NCBI GenBank assembly: GCA_038501625.1
Contig: JAZAYU010000052.1
Coordinates: forward strand, 4,431,955 to 4,495,954
DNA: 64,000 nt
Reading direction: 5' to 3'
DNA from: Corbicula japonica
Taxonomy: Eukaryota > Mollusca > Bivalvia > Venerida > Cyrenidae
The notes under the pieces are model-generated. The model had not been told where the DNA came from. It was given only the letters and a program-made list of their open reading frames with translations, and ran no database searches. The translations under genes and the position numbers were made by a program. Shown piece by piece: positions 1-11,000 of the stretch. The stretch's first letter is position 1. Each line of letters opens with the position of its first letter.

Positions 1-24
1 CCAATAGTCTAAATAATATCATTT

Positions 25-290
25 AAATAATGGCTGCTGAAGTACTCACATCAGTAATAACAGTAATGCCCACGTTCCATTAGTCTATATATTTAAAGTC
101 TATAAGTCTATATATTTTAATAATGGCTGTTGAAGCAGTATCACCAGTAATAACAGTATTGCCCAAGTTCCATTAGCTAGTATATATTTAAGTCTATTAG
201 TTCAATATTTTAATAAAAGCTGTTGTTCGCAGTTTACATCAGTAATAACAGTAATGACCACGTTCCTTTAGTATATACATTTGTATATTT
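25..290. repeat. Short tandem repeat, ~94 bp unit, about three copies
   Basis: Three diverged copies start near 26, 119 and 213. Each begins with a form of TAATAATGGCTGTTGAAG, continues through CAGTAATAACAGTAATGCCC and ends in a T/A-rich CATTAGTCTATATATTT stretch. I see no coding potential. The flanking 291-473 shows nothing recognisable. Confidence 0.75.
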
Positions 291-477
291 TATATCAAAG
301 ATACGCTTACTAAAATGTTTGTCGTAGGCACAAAGAGCAACTTATTATTCCTACATACACTGTTCAAGGGTTCAGATAAAGCCGCCTTGCCCAATAGTCC
401 AATAGTCAATATCGCGATATGACTGGAAAGTATCCAAGTTTATATTTAGTTAGAAATGAGGCATAAGATTATTTTAA

Positions 478-1179
478 GGGCTTACCACACTCCTCCCAAT
501 CACGTTCATCGATAAAAGGAAATTATCAAAATCTCAATAATGGCAAAATGCCGTACAATGAAACTTTGCACAAATGAATGTTACTAAAGTATCTTTATTT
601 TGCATACAGTGAGACACGTTAGAAAAGTAAAGAAAAAGAGATAGACCTAAAAAAATCCTTAAAATTCTACATGTATTTACATTAATTCACAAAAACTAAG
701 CGATACAAAACATTATTTTGAATTCTCACGTGAGCGCAATGATACTGACAAGAAAACGTTGTATAGTTTGTAAAAAAAACCTTTCAAGTACTAAAAAAGA
801 AAACAGTGATTGTCATCCGTTTACGCGACCAGGAAGCGACCAGGAAATGGAAGGTCAAACACACTTTTTCTAATATCTCGAAAAGTTAACATATGTAAGT
901 CACGAGTTCACAATAAATTGTTGTCAGTATCATATTACTCATGTTGGCATTTAAAATGATGTTTTGTGTTGTTAAGTTTTTGTGCATTTATTTAAACAGA
1001 AGTTGAGGGAAATTTTAGATCTCGCTACTTTTCTTTACTGTTCTAACGTGTCTTACCATAAAGATACATTAATAACATACATTTGAACAAAGTTTCATTT
1101 AACGGCATTTTGCTCTTATTGAGATTTCGATAATTTTCTTTTTATCGATGAGAGTGCTTGGGAGGAGTGTGTTAAGCCC
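478..1179. mobile_element. 702-bp foldback (long inverted repeat) element flanked by TTAA
   Basis: The two halves are diverged reverse complements along almost their whole length, about 350 bp per arm meeting near 835. The ends read GGGCTTACCACACTCCTCCC and, on the other strand, GGGCTTAACACACTCCTCCC. TTAA lies immediately outside both ends (474-477 and 1180-1183), as expected for a TTAA target duplication of the piggyBac type. The GGG start differs from the usual piggyBac CCC terminus, so the superfamily is open. No transposase frame is present, so it would be non-autonomous. It lies downstream of the last recognised exon of the minus-strand gene. Confidence 0.75.
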
Positions 1180-1183
1180 TTAA

Positions 1184-1604
1184 ATGTAATGTGCAGAAAA
1201 TTTGAGCGACTGAGAAAAATATTTCGTAAAAATTAGTATAAAGTAATTATGATCGTAGTGTGCTATTAAAATACACAATTATTGAGACATTCCTTGGCGG
1301 CATGAAGAAAGGTAGTTTAACTAGATTTTAATGATTTTGTATCTGTTATGTGATTAGAATACTGACAATTTTTATGAAATGTAAGCTCCTAGATCATTTT
1401 GATTTTATATTTTCATCTCTTGTTATATTTATCGCTGGAAAGGGAAGAACCAAGCGATCAAGCGACAAGTGTTGTCATTTTATCTCGTGAATAACACAAG
1501 AAGAGCCAAAAGGACAGATCTAAGGGTATATCCAATGAAAATAGTGATACATATTTGCAGTTTATACTCTATGAATGAAGACTTGAACGAACATGTGTGT
1601 GTTT
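1184..1604. other. AT-rich stretch with no recognised feature
   Basis: I see neither an exon with splice signals nor a structured repeat here. The minus-strand frame that covers 1480-1821 shows no domain signature and overlaps a repeat copy. Confidence 0.5.
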
Positions 1605-1800
1605 CCGAACAGGTAAAAAGCGAGCTTTGAAAGCCACCGAACACGACAAATATGAAAATATTGCGGACTCGGTTTGATTGAGTCTGTTTATGGGCAGTAA
1701 TAGAAATATTAATGCTCACGCCGCCTAGCCACGGGTTGAGTGCAACTAAATGTTTACACCAAAACGGTATAATTTCGATCGATATCAAACGATGGCAAGA
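1605..1800 (+). repeat. Interspersed repeat family R1, copy a (coding-like relic)
   Basis: This segment is a diverged copy of sequence also found at 5549-5603 and 12139-12400 (plus) and 17640-17925 (minus). The shared core reads, in one frame, like the end of a protein: ALKATEHDKYENIADSV followed by a TGA stop. Downstream all full copies share a non-coding tail with GCAACT.AATATTTACACCAAT. It appears to be the 3' part of an unidentified transposable element. It lies left of the last recognised exon of the minus-strand gene. Confidence 0.6.
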
Positions 1801-1939
1801 AGCAATAAACACTACCGCCATATGACTGGAAAGGATTCAGTAGTAAATAATACAAATAAATTAAACCATACTGTAACAGAAATGCTATGCACTCATTTCG
1901 TACCACGCGTAGGAACAACTTTGCACAATTCAAATATAC

Positions 1940-2031
1940 CTTCGGGTTTACTCGTATCTTTGCAAACTTCACCAACACGGCAGGGTCTGTGTTAGCACCG
2001 CTATCATATGCATAGTTCTGTGAGTTACTGA
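1940..2031 (-). CDS. Exon 5: GON domain, continuation
   Basis: The exon starts after a strong TTTTCTTTCAG acceptor and enters in phase 1, which matches the end of exon 4. It reads SNSQNYAYDSGANTD and then VLVKFAKIRVNPK. The NYA..Y and F.KIRV.P pattern corresponds to the GON segment after EYIT. It is shorter than in vertebrate ADAMTS proteins, whose extra Cys loop seems absent here. The donor AAG|GTATAT is weak, so the exon could end elsewhere. The open frame continues for about 60 codons to a stop near 1754 but loses all family resemblance. Confidence 0.7.
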
Positions 2032-5000
2032 CTGAAAGAAAATAAAAAATGAATTTTGCAATGCAATAGAGAGAATACCAATCCGATGCGTAGAGGGATT
2101 AGATTACGTTTCAAGAAATGAACATGTGCAGTCTCAGCGAATATTTGCTCTGTCGTTTTAACTGGGGAGTTTAAACCAGGTTCTAGGGTTCAACAAATAA
2201 AAAGCAATATAAGAAATCAAGTTACCTTGAACTGTGTATCGTTTACTTATCGAACTGCACAAAACCCATAGAAAGAAATATCTAGATTCTAAATAAAACA
2301 GGATATGAGTAAATCGATATTCTTACTGATTTAACTCCAGGGGCTCTGGTCGTAGCATGGTACCTTCGTTTTTCGCTGGACATTGTCATTAGCATTTTAA
2401 CCCTTTCCTCCATATATATGCAGTTTTACGCATGTGCGACCAGTGTAGATCCAGATCAGCCGGCACATCCGTGCCGTCTGATCAGGATCTTCACTGGTCT
2501 CATTTTGGTCAGAAATAACCTAAGGAAACAAAAAGCGAACAGTTTAAATCCTAATTACACGGTACGGATGTGACGGCTGATCTGGATCTAAACTGTTCGC
2601 CCATGCGATACAGGTATATCTATGGAGGAAGGGATTTACTTGTATAATTTGTTTGTGCTCTTGTGCATGCAACATTGACGAGGTGACAGGTGGTTTGGAG
2701 TTTTTTCACCACTTGTGCTTGTTTTATTCATATGAGAACCTTGAACAGCAAGTGTAGTTTTTTGTGCAGCCAAGAACCTTCTTTAACCTCCCCCTGTTTA
2801 AGTCTCTTCCATTTTTTGCAGTAGTGTCAATGTTAGTAATACCAACTGGTGATACTTTCAGATGTATAAATGCGCACAACATTTACTTTACCTGTAATGT
2901 ACTCTGTTGGATTTGAGGTCGCTAGGTTGTGACAGTAGACCTTGATCTTTCGACGTCTGAAGCCGCCAGGATACAACCGGTAGTGTCCGTCATTGGTGTA
3001 GCTCGCATTACATTTCTTCAGGTCCTGACAGGTTTTGACAACTAAATATTAAATCTTCTAATTAAACCTCACATCAATCTAATGGAATCTACACAATTAC
3101 AACATATATCAAGTCAGTAACGAACTCACATAAAATCAGCAGAACTAGGAAAGCAATACATCATGGCAGTTTCACAAAGCAAATTTCAAGTCGGTAGGAA
3201 TTGCTGCCATTGAACATCAATGCCCAAGGTTATAAAACTGAGCACGGAAACCAGTCTCAAATCTCAAGCATCTGATTGGCTGAAATGGCGACCAGTCGCC
3301 ATTTCAGCCAATCAGATGCTTGAGATTTGAGACTGGTTTCCAAACTCAGCTTTATAACCTTGGAACCAAGTAAGTTAGATCCCCACAACAATTACGACGT
3401 CAGAAGCAATCCCTGGACAACAATAAACAGATTAAACAAAATCCGAATCAAAATTTACCAATTTATAAGTAACAATGATCATAACAATAAATGAAACATT
3501 TATGCAATCAACATAACAATAAATAAATAAATAAATAAATAAAATAATAATACAAAATTTAAAAATCTGTCATTATATAATATTTTGGCAAATCGTTGAA
3601 ACACGCATTGATTAACTGGAAAAAAACACGTTTAAGTTTTCTTTGCTCATTTAAGTTTCCTTGATGGCTAATTTATTACTTTGTGATCTCTTGAGATTAC
3701 ATTTTCATCTTAAATCTATCCTCAAATGTTGTTAAGAGATGAAATCAATTAATAAAATCTGAAACAACAAGTGCTCAGGGAGTCTGTCTAAGAAAATCAA
3801 ACTCCACGTTAAAATGATGAATTGTAAAATATTGATGAATTTTGTAGCAAATCGTTCCACCTAAATAAACACCTTCAGGAAAAAAAGACCCGAGAACGCA
3901 TGTCTAAGTCTTTTTGTTGGCTCACTTATTATTTCATAATCTCTTAAAATACAAATAGAAACATACTTTATAGTAATATTTCTATAGCATTTATCTTTAA
4001 TCTTCACACAATTTTTGCTATGAGATTAAATTTTAAACAATATCGGATACAAGAAGTCTTGTGAGAAACCAATTTTTAAGTTATAATGGTGATTTGTGAA
4101 TTATAGATGAACGTTATGTCAAATCGTTAAAACATATCTAAACACGCATTAACTGGAACACTACCTGAGTACGCACATTTTGGCCCACTTATTACTTTGC
4201 AATCTTAAGATACCAAAAGCAAACATATTTAAAATTATCGTATCATTTGCATTGCATTTACCTTTGATCGCCCCTGACGTTTTGCTAAGAGCTGACGCTT
4301 TAAAATAATCTAACAAAACAAGTCATAAGAGAGAGTGCCTTTTCGGAAGCGTTAAAGGGCCTCGAGATGTGAGTAATTCTTTCGAGATTTTATACTTGTT
4401 TTTGTCAATTTGTTGAATTACTATTAGAATTTCTACTTGTTAATCTCAATTTGTTTAAAAACATTTGTAACCTTTTCCACTTAATAATTCTTCAATTGAA
4501 ACAAAGTTATATACAAATTGAAATAATAAGTTTCGACAAACTAGATAATTTCTGTCTTCTTGACAAGTTTTTGTCGAGTAAACTTCTCGAAAAATAAAAT
4601 TGACATAAAAGTTTAAAGCGAGATATATGCGAAATGTTTACTTCGACATCAGTGATATAGACGAAAGGGGCATAACATGCATAAAGGAGGTTTTTATAAA
4701 TAAGAGTTTGAAGCTGCATGTTTGTTTCAACAAAGTTGATTTTTTTTTTCATTTTTCAGGCCCCTTTTATCGATAATTACCTTAAAGTATACAGTTTATT
4801 TCACAAGCTTTTGATGTTAACTAACTTATTAAAAAGTTTTTAAACACATACTTTAGATAGCACTTGTTTGGATGCAAACGTTACTCCGGAAATTATCTAC
4901 CTGATGAAGTAAATGGGGTTTAAATAACATTTTTTGTTCAATGTCTCAAAATGTCTTGTTTTAAAAATGTTAAATACTTTAGTCATTTTTCAGCAACTTT

Positions 5001-7919
5001 TCATATTTAAAAAGGCATTGCAAATGCTATGAGCAGACAAATAGCAGGCCCTGGGCGGATCCAGGATTTCAGCAAGGGGGTTTCAATTCAGCGAGTCGCA
5101 TTTTTTACAGCGTCAATTTGCAACTGAGCTATAACATCAGTCCTTCGGACACTTCCAGGGTTAAAAAAAATGTTATAAAAGGCCCCAATGAATTTTAAGA
5201 GTCCTAACTTTTATAGGGGGGTCCGCGGGCCTGCTCCCCCGGAAAATTGTGAGATATTTTGTGGGAATTTTATAGCAAGTTTTGAACTACTCCTTCATAC
5301 TTGATTTTAGCTATTTCTTTGTGAGCAGTGGTGATGCACTCAGATCAAAACAATTCTGTCTCATTATCTGAGTCTAGATATGCGACTTACAATGTTTCAA
5401 CTCAAGAAGTTGTTAATATGAGAAAAAAACTGCTCGAAATGGCTAAGTTCAGGGTTTCCAGTCAATACTTTTGCCAGTTGGAAAATGTTGAAGACATTTT
5501 AAATGCACCAATAACTGTTTGTGGTGGGATTGGGTTTAAAAATAGATGAAAAGGGAACTTTGAAAGTCATCCTACACGACACATATGAAAATATTGCGGG
5601 CTCGACATTGAACAAAAAGTATTTAAACCCCATTTACTTCATCAGTAAGATAATTTCCGGAGTAACATTTGCATCCAAACAAGTGCTATCTAAAGTATAT
5701 GTTTAAAATCTTTTTAATAAGTAAGTTAACATCAAAAACTTGTGAAATAAACTGTATACTTAGGTAATTATCGATAAAAGGGGCCTGAAAAATAAACATG
5801 CAGTTTCAAACTCTATTTATAAAAACCTCATTTACGCATGTTATGCCCCTTTCGTCTATATCACCGATATCGAAGTAAACATTTCGTATATATCTCGTTT
5901 TAAAGTTTTATGTAATTTTATTTTTCGAGAAGACAGAAATTATCTAGTTTGTCGAAACTTATTATTTCAATTTGTATATAACTTTGTTTCAATTGAAGAA
6001 TTATTAAGTGGAAAAGGTTACAAATGTTTTTAAACGAATTGAGAAAAACAAGTAGAAATTCTAATAGTAATTCAACAAATTCACAAAAATATTTTTAAAA
6101 TCTCGAAAGAATTACTCACATCTCGAGGCCCTTAAACGCTTCCGTATGCCTTAGAACCGAATTTTGCGTTATCACGTTGATTTGCGAAATAAAGAAATTT
6201 ACGTTATGACAAATTATATATAATACATAATTTTTATCGTATTATTGCTGTTGCATTTATCTTTTAATCTACACTCACTATTCTTCTATGAGATGATAGA
6301 ATAAACAAATAATCTTATCCGAAATGGTCTTCACAGGGACCGCCTTAGATACAACACTTTGCGTAATCATGATTTGTAATATATAGATAATGACAATTTT
6401 CTAAATCTTGTCATCAACAATTCTTCAAAAACTTAGTAAGGAAATAACTTCGATAAGGCAGATAACATTTCTGTTTCATTTATCTTTTTAATCTACCCTT
6501 ACAATTCTTCCAAGAGATGACATAATCAAATAATCTAATCCTGTGTTGGACCAGTCGCCATTTCAGCCAATCAGATGCTTGAGATTTGAGACTGGTTTCC
6601 ATGCTCAGTTTTATAACCTTGGGCACTGAAATGTCTTCAGAGGGACCGCCTAAAGCCCCGGTCACAACCCGCCGTGCGTCTTTTTTGACCGTACGTGTTC
6701 TGCGGAGGCTACGTTCGCTGCGTGTTTTGGTCGGTCGTGGCAAGAGCAGAGAGGACGCACGTTACACGCAAGGAGCGAGTACGTGGCCCGCACGCCACGT
6801 CTATGGTTAAAAGGTTGCGTGCATCGTACGTTCCGTAGGTGGTAAGTGAGTTGTGTGTGCTTACAACGCAAGATCTCCGTGCGATTTCCATGCCAACGTA
6901 CGAAAGCCGTACTGATCACGTACTGTGTTCTTACTCGCTCGCCCGTTGTAAGTGCGTGCACGTGCGACGAACGTAAGTTTATTTCGGTCGCGGTTGGGTG
7001 ATATATATAAGGACGACCTATCGATACTCGAAATATTTTATATACCGCAGAGGTCCGTGCGCACACCGTGTGTTGTAAGTGCGGAGCACGCACTTGCTCG
7101 GTACGGTCCGCCTGAGTTCTGTGCGCGTTTTGGACGGTTGAACTGAGGAAGCACAGACCACGCACGGACCACGCAATGACTCGCAGAGGCAGTGCGTTAT
7201 GCGCTCGTGGACGTACAGGGCACGCACGTCACCCGTACGGGTAGTGAATCCGTAGCCCGCACGAAGCTCGAACGCAGAGAAAGTTTTGCATGCACTAAAA
7301 ATGCTACGGCGTCTCTGCGTGCTCCCAAATCCGTACGGAGGAGGTACTCACCACGTACGGATCTTTGAATTTGGTCCACGTTTTTGCACGTAGACAGCAT
7401 GTACTTGCACGTACGGCGGGTTGTGACCGGGGCTTAAGATACAACACTTAGCGTTGTCATGATTTGTAAAATATAGATTATGACAAGTTTCCAAATCTTG
7501 TCAATAACACTTAATAATAAATCATAAACTTACTACAGGAATTTTCTCGGAAAAGCAAGCGATTTCTTTGCTATTAGACAAAGGATGTTTCTAATCAGCA
7601 GTTCTAGCCCTTTTCTGTTAATCATCTGTACAAAATCTATGGTAAATTTCGTGATTTTTTACTCCATTTAATGCCCATGGTTTATGAAGGAACGAGGGAA
7701 TCATAAACTTATAAAGTAATTTAATAAAGAGAAGATTAGTGTACATTGTGTATCGTATAATGTTTCAAATTCGGCCGGTTACTTTAATTCCATGCGGAGA
7801 AATTAAAACTTGATAATCGGTTTAAAAAGACCATTGGTTAAGTGTAGTACAAAATATTAAATCAAAGTCTACAACTGTACAAACTGTTCACGGCAGCATT
7901 TCGCATCAGTCTGAATCAC

Positions 7920-8016
<97 letters not shown>

Positions 8017-11000
8017 AGAAATGTTCACGTATACCAAACATGGAATATAACTGTGCTGACAAAGTTCTCGTTTCATCTTTTCTATTATCAGATGATACAT
8101 TTAAAATAATAAGGTGATCTGAAAATACCCTTGCATCTTGCATTCGAACTGTTCCATGAACCCGAAAACTGACATTCAATGGTGGGATTTCCAGTGGCAT
8201 ACTGACTTGGCGGACACTGTAATGTCAGTTTTGTTCCGATTGTGATTTCTTCAGATGACCATCTTGCAGAGGGAACAAGCGGAGGAGGCCCACAGTCTGA
8301 AAGAAATAATGAAGTTTAAATGTATTTGCGCAAGACGGCTTGGTACAATCCAGATGAAGCTTTGTGGGTTCAAAAACTATATATATTAATTCTTTGCTGG
8401 GCCTGTGATAAAAACGTCTTACAATACATCGCGCTAAATTGCTGATGGACACAAGTCTTGTCCGGTATGAAAATTGAAACTGTTTGCATGCCAATTTTCA
8501 ACACATTACTGCTCTAGCAGTTCTGGCTTAAATTCCAAAATTCTTATTTCATTGAATGCATATAAATGTCTTCTTTCTATCGATAATAAAATGTATATCG
8601 GTAGTAATGTGTTGAAAATTGGCATTGTTGATTTTTACCCGGTTACAAATATAATATAAAAACACATACCAGACAAGACTTTTGACCATAAGTATAGTAA
8701 TGTAATCTAATATTGAGTTAACTTGAAAATAAAATTAATTTTGGCCGTGTGCGAAAGTTACGGTTGATTTAATTTGAACGCCCTTCTTATTTTTATGTAA
8801 AAATAAATCATAGATGAAGATATTTTTTCTGAAAGAAAGCAAAAACATGTAGGCTGTTATATGTCAACATCAAGAGACACTCGTAATGATTTTAAATAAC
8901 TTGGGAATGAATAATATGCAATTGTAATGCCAATTGTCTAAATCCCTTTGTCTATCGTTTATCTGACACTACAAATAACATTTTAAATTTAATACACATG
9001 TCAATGCAATTATATTTTCATATATAAAAGTTGTAAACATTCTGATAGCATTTACACAGGAAATAACCTTTTAGATGCAGACAATGGTGAGAGTAATAGA
9101 TCGTTACCAACTAGTAAAGATCTCAACACGCTACATGTATTTAATAAAACATCAGAGTCCATTATAAATGGCAATTTAACCGGATTTACATGTATAATTT
9201 AACGAGTTTTATCTGTGTATGTTGTTTGTTTTAATCCGAACAAGACTCTACGTGATAAAACATGATATATAATTGTTAGGATTTCATAATGTTGAAAATT
9301 GTGTTATAATATAAAAAGTGAAATATGCATATCAGGATTCGCCAAACTCGCAAAACACAGCCTACCAACGCAGCGAACAAGAAGAGAGGAAAAGAGAGAA
9401 CGTCTTTATATAGGTATGTCAAATTAAAATAAGACACCACAAACAATTAAAATATGTCAAATTCAAATAAGACACCACAAACAATTAACGAATATGAGAA
9501 CCCTTGTGATTACCGCCTTTGAACGGTCACTGGCAAAACATTCTGTGACTGAGGGCTTAAACCACCAGGTTCTAGGGTGTTAGAACCTCACAATTGCCCC
9601 AACATGTTCTCATATCACCACACAATTTCAATTTGTCTAGTTGAAATATTAGCTCAACAATGTTGCATGCAAAAGCAGAGAAACATATAAAACATAAGAG
9701 CTAATAGCATTGCAATGCCAAAGGGGTGGATACTCAATGATCTTACCGAGACAAAAGCTCCTCGAGTCAAATCAAGAAGAATGCGATGAGAGATAGAAAA
9801 GAAACACATCGAGCTTCTAGGTTCTTATAAACGATTACCCCATTAACCTTTTTAACCTACATAAACTCTTAAACTTTTGCCACCGTCGTGCAACCAGAAG
9901 TAAGCATAATGAACAACCGTAGATGGGTTAATCATCAGGCCCTCAGAACGCTGTTGTTTATCATGTTGGTAACCTTTCTTGTTTTACAGACGGGTGAAAT
10001 AAACAGTGCTTTTTATCGTCTCACGTTTATAAACTAAATCTCCTTTTAAGAAACTAAAATACAACAGGAATATCCAAATTCGGAAATCATAGTTTCTCCA
10101 CGAAGCTTTAAATGCAGAGCATGAAATGATAATTTGCTAATAAAAATAATAAATTCTCTTTTTTTTAAGTGAAATGCATTTCAGCAATTGCAACATTCAG
10201 AGAACACAGTCTCCCCACACACCCAAGATGAAGGGAAAGACAGAGCATGGTTGATAACATGATCAGCTTCAAAACAGACAACACAAACAATTAACAAAAC
10301 TGGAAAACCGAGTGGTTACCGCAATGGAACGGTCATTGGCATTTCAATTTGCCGCTGGGGATTTAAACCAGGTTCTAGAGTGCACTGACTGCACACTTGC
10401 CCCAACAGGTTAGCATATTAACAAACAAGTACAAGATGTCTTGGTGGAATAAAGTAGGTGTTATGAAATGCTATAAAAACAAAAAAGTCATATACCTTAG
10501 TTTTAACATAGACTTCTATAGCAATTTCGTAATACAATAAATCCATGCACATAAATGCATATTATACAAAAATAAAAAAATTAGTAATAACATAAAAAAT
10601 GGGTTCTTTTCCCATAAAGATAGCGTATAAAATAATACCCTTCATGTAAAACACTACATGATGAATACCATATTTTAAAAGAGGCAACGTTAAAGCTTAT
10701 TTTATGCAAAATTGACTGTTCACCTATTGTGACAAAATGAATATGTTAACATACCAATGTCAGCGCACGTGTAGATACTTCCGGTCGGTAAACAACGTTG
10801 TTTATCAGAACAGGTATTTTCCGCACATCCCCCGGCCATGACCTGAAATAGATGATACACTTTGTATTATGTAAACTACACGTATGGTCGTTTTGCACTG
10901 AATAAATAGAATGTAAACGCTGGTAAAGGCGACTGCACATGTACGCATTCATTGTATTATTTTATTAAACTCTATATCGCATTGTCATGAAAGCGCATTC

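Larger units (their letters stand above)
4342..6146. mobile_element. 1.8-kb foldback element with ~550-600 bp arms
   Basis: The left arm (4342-4943) and right arm (5604-6146) are reverse complements with moderate divergence and small indels. The ends are TWCGGAAGCGTTWAAGGGCC. TGCCTT flanks both sides (4336-4341, 6147-6152), a probable target duplication. The 660-bp centre (4944-5603) holds an interspersed fragment and a coding-like relic. No intact transposase is seen. Confidence 0.78.
3560..7520. repeat. Diverged ~300-bp tandem repeat, split by three inserted elements
   Basis: Loosely similar units recur near 3566, 3866, 4136, 6150, 6380 and 7438. Each has CAAATCGTT or similar, CTTATTA.TTT..AATCTC, GCATTTATCTTTAATCT, TATGAGAT and a CACGTT.TAATGATGATTTG block. 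The array is interrupted by the 1.8-kb foldback (4342-6146), a half palindrome (6550-6624) and the CpG-rich element (6654-7434). The short motif AGGGACCGCCTTAGATACAA at about 6338 is an uninterrupted version of the site split by the CpG-rich element. Confidence 0.65.

Noticed and set aside
6480..7400. Arg-rich frames on both strands of the CpG-rich element, one of 167 residues
   Set aside because: They arise from CG-rich, stop-poor DNA bounded by terminal inverted repeats. Several overlap in different frames with no family resemblance.
7906..8200. Minus-strand poly-His and poly-Ile proteins
   Set aside because: They translate the GAT microsatellite and are out of frame with the sushi exon.
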